Origin: Salvia splendens
Taxonomy: Eukaryota > Streptophyta > Magnoliopsida > Lamiales > Lamiaceae
DNA: 64,000 nt
Reading direction: 5' to 3'
NCBI RefSeq assembly: GCF_004379255.2
Contig: NC_056040.1
Location: 32,578,852 to 32,642,851 of the forward strand
Shown here piece after piece: positions 25,131-37,017 of this stretch. The notes under the pieces are model-generated. The model worked only from the letters and a program-made list of their open reading frames with translations, did not search any database and was not told where the DNA came from. Position 1 is the stretch's first letter. Every line of letters begins with the position of its first letter. A program made the position numbers and the translations under genes.

Positions 25131-26619
25131 AAGTTACTATTACAACTACAACGTATCTTTACGGGGTTCAAATTCTCTAATCATCTTTTCAACATTGATT
25201 TTCCCTTTTTTCCTATCATTCTGAAACTTCTGCTGTATCATTGAAAATGTCTCAAAAGCCTTCTTGTTAGTTTCTCCAACAAGCAATGCTTCAGTATATT
25301 TGGCACGAAGTTTTATGAAAGCCTCTGTCCCGTTCTTCGCTAAACCTGAATTCCAGTTACGAACTGGACCACCCATGTAAGTCTCCATGTGGCGCATCAC
25401 ATAAACTCCACAGTCAGCTTTATTTGTATTGTTCTGCCATGGTAGAGTCATGTGTCTGATTTTTTACGTTTTGACAATACTCTCCATTGTCGGATTAACA
25501 CCATTTCCAAGATAAATTCGGAAGAAATTTTTCTATTCAAATAACACAAAACATACATGAGGTTGATTAAAAATGATATTATGTTTTGGTACTAAATGAT
25601 ATTGAATGCATTTAACTAAACATACAAGAATAGTTGGTGCACCTCCATATTTCTGCTTTATCATCTCTTCAGTAACCAGAGCATTGTCAATCACATCCAG
25701 CATTTGAATTTTGAGATTGAAGCACATGATATAAAAATGATCGTGCGCCCATATCGAAAAGAATATCTAATTTTCAAAACATTATATACAAATGCCATTT
25801 TAAAAAATATAGGTACCATGTCATAATTTTCCCATTTGAAATCTTCAATCTTTGACACAAATTCATTTAACGTGTGCAGAATTTTTCCTGAGCCTCGGCT
25901 TGAGTCCAATCAGGTTTCCTCGCAGCAATATTGTATGCCTATCATGTTTACATTTTTGTAAATAAATTTAACTTTTAATGTAACGCTATTACTTATTTAC
26001 CCGTTTACTGTACCGTAGGTGTGGTGTTGATGAAAAGACGACTCAGAGATGCATTTGATTTGAATTTTTCATTGTAGTTGAGGTACACAACCCATGCATC
26101 TATGATATTTATACTGACGTACGTACGTAGAGCAAGGGTGTGGAAATCAATCTTGAACATGTTGATCATGTCGTTCTCATAAACCATCTCATAACTGATC
26201 TCAAAATCATATTTAATGTTAGTTAAAAGAATTTAATAAGAATATAATTAAGTAATTCATAACTTACAGTTCACTTTCTTCATGTGTCATCAACTAGTAC
26301 ATAATTTCCTTCTCTTCTTTATTCAGTTTTCCTTTTATATTTACTGCCCTGACACTGTAGGGAGAGCACAGTGCTTCAACAATTTTCTTTGTTGTTCTGG
26401 GCACTTTCTCCTTTTCAACTGCAGGTTCTTGGGAAACCTTCTTCTTCCCTTTGGCCTTTTTCAAAACATCTTCTTTGTCTTTTAAAACTTCATCATCTCC
26501 GGTTTCACCATGTATATCCTCCATGACAGTGGATATTATGGCACATGCTCTTTCATCCTTACAATCAAAAATATAAATTGTTATTGACATAAGAGATATT
26601 ATTTTACCCAATGGAACTC

Positions 26620-27040
26620 ATATTATCATTTTATCAGCCAAAAATCTAAAGCTATCATTATGAAACAAAAATTTTATTTTATCACTGAACCTATCATTTT
26701 ACCCATATAAACTATCATTTTATTCCAAAGAAACTATCATTTTATCATTTCATGCAAAAATATCATTTTATCATTTGAAACTATCATTTTATGATGCAAA
26801 AGTATCATTTTATCAATGAACCCTATCATTTTACCTACTGAAACTATCATTTTATGCAAAGTATCATTTTATCATTTGAAACTATCATTTATACCATTAC
26901 ACTATCATTTTATGATCCAAAAGTATCATTTTTCAAATAAAACAGAGCAACCAAAAAACATCATCAAACCTATATCATCTTAACCATATAAACAATCATT
27001 TTATGTACTTAAACTATTATTTTTAAAAGTTACCTCAAAT
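26620..27040 (+). repeat. TATCATTTTATC array in Ulp1-A intron, copy 2
   Basis: Counterpart of 1,618-2,046, slightly different in unit order and shorter by a few units. It is confined to the intron. Confidence 0.9.
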
Positions 27041-28704
27041 TCATCATTGAGAGACAATTCAACTTCTTTCTCTGGAACTTTTTCCTTCTCTTCTTGAGCT
27101 GCTTTATTAACCATTTCCTTCTCTGGAAGTTTTTCCTTCTCTATATCCTTTTCCCGATTAAAATTTGGATTCTCATCAGGAGTCTGGTCATATTCGGGTA
27201 TCAGAGTGAATGTAGGGAACTCATCCCTGTTTTTCAGTATATAAGTCCTCTCAGCAGCTTTAGTAAGTTCAATCATGATATCGATAAATTCAGGATCATC
27301 AATATCATCATTGCTCATAGCATTTGACATTGATTTCTGACTTTCTGTGACACTCTGCATACCTTCCTCTCTCATTCCCACTGCATTTCTTGTTGTGTCA
27401 CAGATAATCTTAAAGCTATTAAAATTCCCGATTTCACCCGGCGCTGCTTCGAGGACATCAAGAATTTTCGACATTGAGGCTTTACACTCCCTGGCAGCCT
27501 CCTTCCATTGATCTATGAAAGTCTTTTGTTGACTTCCACTGGTTGTCCCCTCTTTGTCCTGATCTTTCATCTCCAATGATTGTACATCTTCAGGTACATC
27601 ATCTTCAGATTCAGATTCATCATCTTCATCGTTCTCTTCATGTTGTTGCTTTTTATATCGGTTATACTTATGACCGAGACCAAACTCTGAAGCACTCATT
27701 TATGCTTTTTGCCTTTCTTTTAGCAGTTCGGCAGTCCAACCCTTAACTGTTGGATAGCATCTTGGCACCATTTTTTTTGAAACACAATTCTGTCGACGTA
27801 ACATGCCTACATTAACAAAAACTAAATATTAGTTTTTCTGTAAATAGATTCATAGACAATGGAAAAAATATATATTCTTACCACTACAAAGATGACTGGT
27901 CCGGTAAATATCTTTCTTGTGTTATTTTTCCATCGCTTTTGTGTTTCAAGCAATTTGGATATGACATAGCCACACCAATTGTATTCTTTGATCTTCTCCA
28001 CATCAGCTATGTAATCAAAAACTTGTGGGCTCAGATTTCCATCAGCAGGGGTGTTGATCAAGGCATACTCAACCAGAATCATAAAATTCAATTTGAACCA
28101 GTCACCACCTTCTTCGTCTTTCATCATCTGTCCTACAACATAATCTGGAACCATATTTTTTTCTCCACCTTTACAGAATCTAGCAATTTCACTTTTAATG
28201 TTGATATTTTTCTGAAATTTGTTCCTACTCATAAGTAAAGGTCCAATAGGGAACCCAAGAGTAATATGAACATCTTCATCATCTAAAAATAGTGATTCCC
28301 CGCTGTTCAATTTAATTGAACAACTATTATGGTTAAAGTTGTAAATCAGATAATAAGCCAATGATCTTGGGAAACTTCTTAGTTTGATGTGTAGGAGTGC
28401 GCCAAACCCAATCTCTCTAACAGCTCTTCTTTGATTCTTGTTTAGAGAATCGAGCATGTTAACGAAGAAGTCAGTATTCCTTCTTCCTGCCAAGGTCGGT
28501 GAGTCAATGGTTGTATCATCTTGAAGAACTATTTTCTTCCCCTTCTTTGCAGCTGCCTTCTTCTTACTTGCATCATCATTCTTTCTTTTCTTGTTATTTT
28601 TTATACTTTCTATTTCATCATCCAATATTCTATCATCAGCAGCAACAGCAGCATCACCTAATACACAAAATATTTCAGTGTGTTAAATGGTTTATGTCAT
28701 TATA

Positions 28705-29240
28705 TTAAGTCAAAGTATAATTTTATCCCCAGAAACTATAATTTTACCCCCTGAAACTATCATTTTATCAAGTGCAACTAGTAAGTTTATCATTTTACCT
28801 ACTGAAACTATCATTTTATTCCAAGAAACTATCATTTTATCATTTTATGCAAAAGTATCATTTTACACACTGAAACTGTCATTTTATCCCCTGAAACAAT
28901 AATTTTATCCCCTGAAACTATCATTTTATCAAGTGCAACTATCATTTTACCTTCTAAAACTATCATTTTCAATGTAGAGATTTATCATTAATAAACAAAA
29001 GATTTATCATTTTACCTTCTGAAACCATCACTACTTGTCTATCATCATGATCAGCACCAGCATCAGGAATGTTTGTTCCTAATACACAAAAGATTTCAGT
29101 GTGTTAAACGATTTATGTCATTATATAAAGTCAAAGTATCATTTTAGCACCTGAAACTATGATTTTATCACATTATACTATCATTTTATCACCTGAAAAT
29201 ATAATTTTATCTTCTGAAACTATCATTTTATCACCTAAAT
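28705..29240 (+). repeat. TATCATTTTATC array upstream of the DUF1985-like exon, copy 2
   Basis: Counterpart of 3,729-4,812 but about half as long. It keeps two of the duplicated acceptor-like/GA-rich blocks (about 28,640-28,700 and 29,030-29,120) and lacks the third. Confidence 0.85.
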
Positions 29241-29944
29241 TTCAATGACTTCAAAACAGGAGAGAGAGCAAAACTTGTCACTTAAGGTCAGGAGGTTAGA
29301 ACAAAACACTACTCACAAAATCAGTACTCATATAAACTTTTTCGAATCTGCATTACTGCTGCATACATTTTTTTAAACCAAAGCGTTTTAATAAGGTCAT
29401 GAGGTTAGGATATGGCTGCAGATACTGATAAACTAAAGGATCTCAACTATTCGCTTTATCAATATGAGTTTTGCCGCTATAGTCACACATTTGCTATAGA
29501 CACTGATAAACTTCTTCGAATAAACCGCTGATTTAGAATCTAAAAACCGTTGAGTTAGGATATAGAACAAGGTATAAAGTAAATTCAAAGTAATTTCATC
29601 ATGCTGTCATATGTAACTCTAAATCTACACTAAAAAACTATAGAATCTAAAAAAAAGGAGAAGCGCAGGCAAAATGATAAAATCGAGCAAAAACAAAAGT
29701 AAAATAAGCAAAAAACTTCATCCAACCTTTCTTCGTTGATGCTTGAGCGTTTTCCGACGTCATATTACAGAATTTGGATGGATTTACCTTCGAAACTGAA
29801 GAAACTACGATTTGAATGCGATCGGAGAGTTTGGAAACGATTCGAAGGGTTTGAGTGTCAGATAAATCAAATTTAGCGTCTAGTTCACGTTTTCTATCGA
29901 CGCGTCAATTTGAAAATGAAATGACAATTTTGCCCTCATATATT
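29241..29944 (-). promoter_or_regulatory. Promoter, leader and first intron start of Ulp1 gene A, copy 2
   Basis: A motif-free region around the start codon (29,763), alignable by eye with 4,813-5,559 and 9,990-10,440. It has small deletions relative to copy 1, including one repeat of the gattcggagggtttggaa type. The regulatory role is inferred from position. Confidence 0.5.
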
Positions 29945-31495
29945 TCTATCGGCTGCAAGTATCATTTTATCATTTTATAGGTTAGAAATATGATTTTATC
30001 TTCTGCAAGTAACATTTATCATTTTATAAACTCAGAGTACATTCTATCCGTCAAAACTATCATTTTATACAGTAAACCTAAAATACCATTTCTTCAGCTT
30101 ATATATCATTTTATAAGGTTGTTGTCATTTTATCCGCTTATATTATCATTTTATCAGGTTAAAGTATCATTTTATCGGCTGTAAGTATCATTTTGTCATT
30201 TTATAGGATAGAAATATCATTTTATCTGCTGCGAGTAACATTTATCATTTTATAAACTCAGAGTATCATTCTATCCGGCAAAACTATCATTTTGTCAACT
30301 AAGAGTATCATTCTATCAAGCAAAACTATCATTTTATCTAGTAAACCTAACATTTATAAGCCAAAAGTATCATTTGGTTTCGTCCTTCTTAACAGGCTAT
30401 TCAATGAGAAGCATATCCGGCCCATGTATTTAATTTTGAGTGTTTTTGTATTATTTCATGTAGTATGATATGTGTGAAGTATCATTTTATCAACTCAGAG
30501 TATCATTCTATCTGGAAAAACTATCATTCTATGTAATAAACCTAACATATATCATTTTATCAGTCAGTCAAAAGTATCATTTTATCAACTCAGAGTATCA
30601 TTCTACCCGGCAAAACTATCATTCTATGCAATGAACCTATCATTTTATCATTTTATCAGTCAGTCAAAAGTATCATTTTATCAACTCAGAGTATCATTCT
30701 ATCCGGTAAAACTATCATTCTATGCAATAAACCTAATATAATCGGCACAATACATAATATACAAACCTACAAAGCAGTAAACATATCATTTTATCAACTC
30801 AGAGTATCATTTTTATAAGGTTACTGTCATTTTATCCGCTTAGATTATCATTTTATCAGGTAAAAGTATCATTTTATTAAACAAAAATGTCATTTTATAC
30901 ACCAAAAATACATATCATTCTATCGGCTGAAAGTATCATTCTACCGGGCAAAACTATCATTCTATCGGCTGAAAGTATCATTCTATCCGGCAAAACTATC
31001 ATTTTATGTAGTAAACCTAACATTTATAAGCTAAAAGTATCATTTTATCAACTCAGAGTTTCATTCTATCCGGAAAAACTATCATTTTTATGTCATTTTA
31101 TCAGCTTATATGCCATTTCTTCAGCTTATATATCTTTTTATAAGGTTGCTGTCATTTTATCAGCTTATATTATCATTTTATCAGGTTAATGTGTCATTTT
31201 ATGACCAATGTATCATTTTATAAACAAAAGTATCATTTTATCAACTCAAAGAATCATTCTATCAGTCAGAAATATCATTTTATCGGCTGGAAGTATAATT
31301 TTGTCATTTTATAGGTTAGAAATATCATTTTATCTGCTGCACGTAACATTGATTATTTTATCAACTCAGAGTATCATTCTATCTGGAAAAACTATCATTT
31401 TATACAGTAAACCTATCATTTATACACCAAAAATATCTATCATTTTATTGGCTGAAAGTATCATTTTATCGGCTGAAAGTATCATTTTTCATCAA
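29945..31495 (+). repeat. TATCATTTTATC array between the Ulp1 and transposase genes, copy 2
   Basis: The main array of copy 2. It is interrupted at about 30,375-30,475 by some 100 bp of non-repeated sequence that is not present in copy 1. Units include the linkers agtcagtcaaaag, aactcagag and cggcaaaac. Confidence 0.9.
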
Positions 31496-33044
31496 ATGGC
31501 TTCAATCTGTCTTCAAATTGACTCTACCACAATTTCTTGAATCAGGACGACCCATCTCATGACATTTACCACACCGTCGTAGAGGCATATTTGCTTTCCT
31601 TATTGCACTCTCCCTCTTTGATACTTTGTCACTAGCTGATCCTTTGGTTCTAACAATATCTGGAGGATGTACATCAATTACATCAGGTACTGTCATTCCA
31701 TAAAATTCCTCAACCATCTTTTTCTTTTCAATGACTGAAGGTATTGCACAATTTCCAAATATATGCTCTTCCAAATCATCAAGACCAGCACATAACAAAG
31801 ACAGATGATCCATACTTCCCTCAGACTTTTGGACTAATCGATAAAAGTTGGAGAACAACTTTTTCTTAACTTCCTGCTTTTCATCCAAATCTGCAAGGTA
31901 AAAGATAACATTATTACAATAAATACTATCATTTCTCTGACTGAAAAAATAGAGTTTTTACAAATAAGGTTAAAAATGGAGCACACGTTCAAATGGTTTA
32001 TCTCCTCAGATGGTAGACCATGTGCTGCCTTTAGTAAAGAGCTCTTCAACCACCTTCGACCAAAATATTTATAAGGAATGAGATTAGCAGACTTATTCTT
32101 CAACAAAAAAAATATATGACAGCATAACAACCAATTCTGGAAAACTTCTTACAACTACAGTCGAATGTGTCTTGCTTACAATCATACTTAACATCCCATG
32201 TTCTACCACATTGGTCCTTGACCTTATGCATCTTGATGTTATCCTCAACAGTTATCGAAACAATCTCACATACCATACTTATTTCCTGTTGTACATGTTT
32301 GAAAATATTATCAGTGTAGATTGTAGATGCATGCTTCTCAATAGGCAATTGGGTTGACAAATCAGGAATAGTTGAGTAATCCAAGTAGTTCAATCGTGAA
32401 TTGGCATTCCTTTGATCTCCAACAGCACAGTTAAAGAAATTCATGAACTGTACAAGATTTGCACGAGGCTTTGTGTAGTTTTTAAAAAAGCTATTCTCTG
32501 ATTTAGACATCGATGTAGTCCTAAGAAGCGACCCCATGGGAAAATCTCAAAAATAAGCAGGAACCCAGAATTCTCTATCTTCAAACATCGATCCAAACCA
32601 GTGGACGTCTTCTAATCCATACCATTCCATAATATCATTCCATATTATATCAAACTCATCAGGCTCTAACAAATCAGACCAAGCACATGCATTAAACTCT
32701 TTTTTGAAATCATCACTACCAAGTAGGGATTTGGGCAAATTATCTGACACCTTAACCATAATATGCCACATGCACCATCGGTGCCTTGTTTGTAAAAGTA
32801 CTTGTTGAACAGCAAGTTTCATCCCCCAATCTTGATCAGTGATAATCATTTTGGGTGCAACCCCCATACATCGAACAAAACAGCCAAACAACCAAGAATA
32901 TGAGTCTCTGCCTTCACTTGATAACAATCCAGCTCCAAATGTAACTGCTCTGGAATGGTTATCTTTTCCAGTGAATGGAGCAAAAATCATGCAATACCTT
33001 CAAAACATAACATAAAACTGAGTTATATTTTCATGCATACAGAA

Positions 33045-33185
33045 AAGTATCAGTTTATCAGCTATGACTATCATTTTATCAGCAAAAAGTATCATTGTAT
33101 CCACTGAAATATAATTGTATCAGCAAAAAGTATCATTATATCAGCAAGAAGTATCATTGTATCAGCAAAAAGTATCATTTTAGGT
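33045..33185 (+). repeat. Short motif array inside the transposase intron, copy 2
   Basis: Several TATCATTGTATC-type units with linker agcaaaaag fill the 212-bp intron, as in copy 1. Confidence 0.9.
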
Positions 33186-33984
33186 CTTTTAGCAACAAAA
33201 GTAATATACCTGTTAGTGTTGTATGTTGAATCAAATGAAATAAAATCTCCAAACATATGATAATTTCGTCTTGAAATAGCATCAGCCCAGAAGAGTTTAG
33301 TTAACTTTCCATGAGATCCTACCTCAATTTCATAATAGAAGGCATCAGATAATTCCTTTTGAGAACGCATATAATAAAAAATCATTTGAGCATCTGAACC
33401 ATCAATATTGGACATAATATCACGATAACCATTTCTAATATCAATAATATCAAATCCAACATTTTCAGGTCCACCCATTATCTCCTTCAAAAGTTTGAAT
33501 GTTTGAGTGGGACCAATACTACACCTGCCACAATCCTCCATAAAACTTCAATGGATAGGATCCAGACTGCGATTGGCCGTCATAAAATGCCTATGCTCAT
33601 CCGCAACCATTAAGTGATTATGATACTCAACAAACTGATAAACCTCATACCCGCTGCTAATACCATCTGAAAAATATCTCAAGTTGAGCTTAGCAAGACA
33701 TTCATACCTAAACGACCGACACCTACGCCTCTTAACAGATACTTCAGTTGATTTGGATGCATGACCAGGTATAAAACTCTTAGAGCCTTGTCTGCTGCAA
33801 GCCAAATACTACCACTTAATAATACCATGAACTGATTTTTCGCCCAGTTTACGAATGCCAAAACCAACTGAACGGGCATAGTGTTTATAGAAACCAGATG
33901 CTTCTACTAATGTATTGAATTTCATACCAATCATTGGCTTCAAAGCATCATCACAAACAGGAATGTACAAACCTACAAATCAGT

Positions 33985-35120
33985 AAAAGTATCATTTTAT
34001 CAACTCAAAGTATTATTTTATCAGGAAAATCTATCATCAGAAACTATCATTTTATCAGTTTTATGTCATTTTGTCACGTTAAAGTATCATTTTATCAGCT
34101 TATATGCAATTTCTTCAGCTAAACTATCATTTTTATAAGGTTACTGTCATTTTATCCGCTTAGATTATCATTTTATCAGGTAAAAGTATCATTTTATTAA
34201 AAAAAAATGTCATTTTATACACCAAAAATACCTATCATTCTATCGGCTGAAAGTATCATTCTACCCGGCAAAACTATCATTCTATCGGCTGAAAGTATCA
34301 TTCTATCCGGCAAAACTATCATTTTATCAGTTTTATGTCATTTTGTCACGTTAAAGTATCATTTTATCAGCTTATATGCAATTTCTTCAGCTAAACTATC
34401 ATTTTTATAAGGTTACTGTCATTTTATCCGCTTAGATTATCATTTATCAGGTAAAAGTATCATTTTATTAAACAAAAATGTCATTTTGTACACCAAAAAT
34501 ACATATCATTCTATCGGCTGAAAGTATCATTCTACCCGGCAAAACTATCATTCTATCGGCTGAAAGTATCATTCTATCCGGCAAAACTTTCATTTTATCA
34601 GTTTTATGTCATTTTGTCACGTTAAAGTATCATTTTATCAGCTTATATGCAATTTCTTCAGCTAAACTATCATTTTTATAAGCTAACTGTCATTTTATCC
34701 GCTTAGATTATCATTTTATCCAGTAAAAGTATCATTTTATTAAACAAAAATGTCATTTTATACACCAAAAATACCTATCATTCTATCGGCTGAAAGTATC
34801 ATTCTACCCGGCAAAACTATCATTCTATCGGCTGAAGGTATCATTCTGTCCGGCAAAACTATCATTTTATCAGTTTTATGTCTTTTTGTCACGTTAAAGT
34901 ATCATTTTATCAGCTTATATGCAATTTCTTCAGCTAAACTATCATTTTTATAAGCTTACTGTCATTTTATCTGCTTAGATTATCATTTTATCAGGTAAAT
35001 GTATCATTTTATTAAAAAAAATGTCATTTTATACACCAAAAACTATCAACTCAGAATATCATTGTATCCGGCAAAATAATCATTTTATGATGCAAACCTA
35101 AAATATATAAGTCAAAACTA
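33985..35120 (+). repeat. Array in transposase intron 1, copy 2, with ~272-bp higher-order repeat
   Basis: Blocks containing aaaaatgtcattttatacac start near 34,207, 34,478 and 34,750, with a fourth partial one near 35,020. The higher-order period is therefore about 272 bp, or about 13 basic units. Copy 1 has a 232-bp version in the same intron. Confidence 0.9.
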
Positions 35121-35589
35121 TCATCTTAACACAAAAACGGCAATACAAAATTTAATTAAATAAGAATTTCAGTACATCAGAAACATAAACCAATCGACAG
35201 CTAATATTCATCAAAAATCAAATTCAATACATGAATCAAAACAATCAATAAAATAAAATATGAACACAATCAATAAGCTAATGATTGTTACCTTCGTTAT
35301 TTGCTACGTTCTCCATCGAAGCAAATTCTGACAGCTATTGAACAGATAATCAATGAAAATCTGGAGATTATGGAATAATGAACCAAATCGGAAGGAAATC
35401 TGGAGTCTATTGAAATAATTGGAAGGAAATCTCTATGAAATAATTGGAAGGAAATCTGGAGTCTATGGAAATAAGCGGAAGGAAATCTGGAGATTATGGA
35501 AATCTGAAACCAAATCGCGGAGAATAGGAAAGAATCGAACTGAGAAAGAGAGAAAGAATGGAGCAAAATTCAGAAATTTAAATGAGTGA
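35121..35589 (-). promoter_or_regulatory. Transposase 5' region, copy 2
   Basis: It contains exon 1 (35,316-35,292) and the ggaaggaaatctggag repeats upstream (35,390-35,490), as in copy 1. It lies between the terminal repeat and the coding start, so a promoter is inferred here. Confidence 0.45.
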
Positions 35590-35715
35590 AATGACATATT
35601 TACCCCCGCGCCTTTTTTTTATGAAGTAAATCTAAATTTGAATCTCAACCACAAGATTAGAAAATGTGTGGTTCAGATTTGGTTATAGGGTTATTACGAT
35701 ATTTAAGGGTTATCA
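35590..35715. repeat. Right terminal repeat of MULE copy 2
   Basis: It matches 16,194-16,318 and 24,250-24,395, including tacccccgcgcc, ccacaagattagaaaa and ttatagggttattacgatat. A TA microsatellite and a short piece of the AT satellite follow directly. Confidence 0.8.
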
Positions 35716-35726
35716 TATGATCACAA

Positions 35727-35764
<38 letters not shown>

Positions 35765-35772
<8 letters not shown>

Positions 35773-35943
35773 CAATTGAATTAAGCAAAAAATTGTTCAA
35801 CAAATACTTCTATTAAGTATATATAGATACCAAATTATTCTTATTAACTATAAAATTTATATAAAATAGTTTAAATTAGACTCTAAGCAATACCAAGATA
35901 TTCTTATAAGGTTTTAGAAAATACTCCTTATTTAGTAATTGCT

Positions 35944-35945
<2 letters not shown>
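35765..35945. repeat. Partial AT-rich satellite unit
   Basis: About 180 bp of the unit seen at 17,255-18,712 (attgaattaagcaaaaaatt, ccaaattattcttattaact, atattcttataaggttttag). It again sits immediately outside a MULE right end and between TA microsatellites. Confidence 0.9.
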
Positions 35946-35979
<34 letters not shown>

Positions 35980-36649
35980 ATGTATTCATATACTTTTTCT
36001 ATATATTGTTCAATCATCCTTTTTAATCCTAGCCTCACGATTTGAATATCCGATGGCCCAAAATCAAGCTGATTTTGATTATTAAAATTATTAAATTAAT
36101 AGGAAAATGTCATTTTTGGTATAGGATTAGGATTCAGTTATGGTAGTTTCCATGATTTCCTCCCTCAATCATCAGCCAAGATACGTTGGAAGATTACATC
36201 CCTATTACATGCCAATGTTAATCTCTACCAGAATTATCATCGTTCTTTATATTGAATACGTCTGCAATTTATATTTTCTCGTGCCACACCAATTTGTGAA
36301 GCCTTTGAACACCATCTAAGTTGAAGTCAATTGACGAAGTTTTAATTGATATACAAATTTTGAAACATTTTCTTCACAGTATGTCATCTCATCAGATGCA
36401 AAAGCTAAGGGGGTGAAAAGAATTTTTATGCGAAAAAGGGAGTGCAACACATCTATCATTGCAGTCGGCTATTTTTCATTGAAGACATCTGCAGTGTTTG
36501 ATCGTCTTCGCGAATCCTATTTTTCATTCAACACGTTTGCTGTTTTTTCATTATTGTCTCCATTTTTTGAGATTTCACTCATTCTCTTTTCATTCATGTC
36601 AACAATGGAAGAATGTTATACATTTAGTTACTTAATTGATTATTCATCT

Positions 36650-36860
36650 TGTAATGCATAATATATTGCAAATAATGACAACTACTTGATACATAATGCA
36701 CAACATTAATCAAATAATGCACATATTTATATTTCATTCACTAATTTTCACACACCAGCCAGTAACAAGGCACATAATGTAAAATACTTGACAAATAATG
36801 CATCCCAATGCATAAATAATGTAAATTTTAGATCGACTAATGCGCACAAACCAGTTTTGC
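36650..36860 (+). repeat. ATAATGCA motif array, 21-bp pitch
   Basis: Motifs of the form ATAATGCA, ATAATGTA or CTAATGCG follow each other at 21 bp at several steps, for example the run starting near 36,776 (four consecutive 21-bp steps). Linkers differ from unit to unit. Two more copies, 21 bp apart, lie near 37,530-37,560. Confidence 0.7.
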
Positions 36861-36968
36861 AATTACCCATCCAACCATTTACCAGATCTGTAGATGAATG
36901 CACAATGCAAGTCTAATTGATGTCGAACTACTGACGTAACTAAACACTCAATCAAATTGTTTGGTTAC

Positions 36969-37017
36969 CTGCAGCCTGTGTAGATTGAGAGCGCGACGGA
37001 CGACCTCTTTTTATCAT
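36969..37017 (-). CDS. Isolated first exon of a transposon gene (AT-hook-like start)
   Basis: ATG at 37,017 opens a 49-nt exon encoding MIKRGRPSRSQSTQAA, ending in phase 1 at GCTGCAG|gtaacc. KRGRP is the core of an AT-hook, a minor-groove DNA-binding motif. Exon 2 of Ulp1 gene B begins with a similar basic SKRGRSQTND stretch. No downstream exon was recognised, so this is probably what is left of a Ulp1-like or transposase gene after internal deletion. Confidence 0.4.

Larger units (their letters stand above)
25146..29763 (-). pseudogene. Ulp1-like cysteine protease gene A, copy 2 (multi-exon, disrupted)
   Basis: Exon 1 is 29,763-29,727 (MTSENAQ plus a variant tail, donor AAAG|gttgg). The DUF1985-like exon runs from about 28,660 to 27,898 (GFGALLHIKLRSFPRSLAYY; DDEDVHITLGFPIG). 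The next exon begins near 27,806; it has a 1-base loss in an A-run near 27,780 and an in-frame TAA near 27,701 compared with copy 1. Beyond it, reading continues through the acidic region to about 27,035, where copy 1 instead has stops. Later exons give CFNLKIQMLDVIDNA and, in the last exon (25,451-25,146), the Gln and Cys of PWQNN and ADCGVYVM. Catalytic Asp, Gln and Cys are visible. Family: C48/Ulp1-type transposon protease. It is not expected to make a full-length product. Confidence 0.8.
31502..35316 (-). pseudogene. FAR1/FHY3-like MULE transposase, copy 2 (disrupted)
   Basis: Exon 1 is 35,316-35,292. Exon 2 is 33,972-33,210 (FAR1-type N-terminus). The intron is 33,209-32,998 (212 bp, as in copy 1). 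Exon 3 runs from 32,997 to about 31,985 (APKMIITDQDWG, RHRWCMWHIM, SWIM finger). The last exon (about 31,892-31,502) has the region LFSNFYRLVQKSEGSMD that copy 1 lost and the CCHC knuckle CGKCHEMGRPDSRNC. Disruptions: an in-frame TAG near 33,830 (copy 1 reads CAG), the TGA near 33,545 shared with copy 1, and a 1-base deletion inside the SWIM finger near 32,133. The family catalyses MULE transposition in the nucleus; neither copy here is intact. Confidence 0.85.
25003..35715 (-). mobile_element. Large MULE-type DNA transposon, copy 2
   Basis: It is read on the minus strand. Right terminal repeat 35,590-35,715; transposase 35,316-31,502; array; Ulp1 gene A 29,763-25,146. Gene order, intron positions and first exons match copy 1, but the gene B block and its duplicated leader are missing. 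It therefore gives the simpler, probably ancestral layout. Its left boundary is uncertain. The two copies have mostly different disabling mutations. Confidence 0.8.

Noticed and set aside
36413..36661. 82-codon open frame in the 36-kb remnant
   Set aside because: No family resemblance, composition like the surrounding non-coding DNA; treated as chance.
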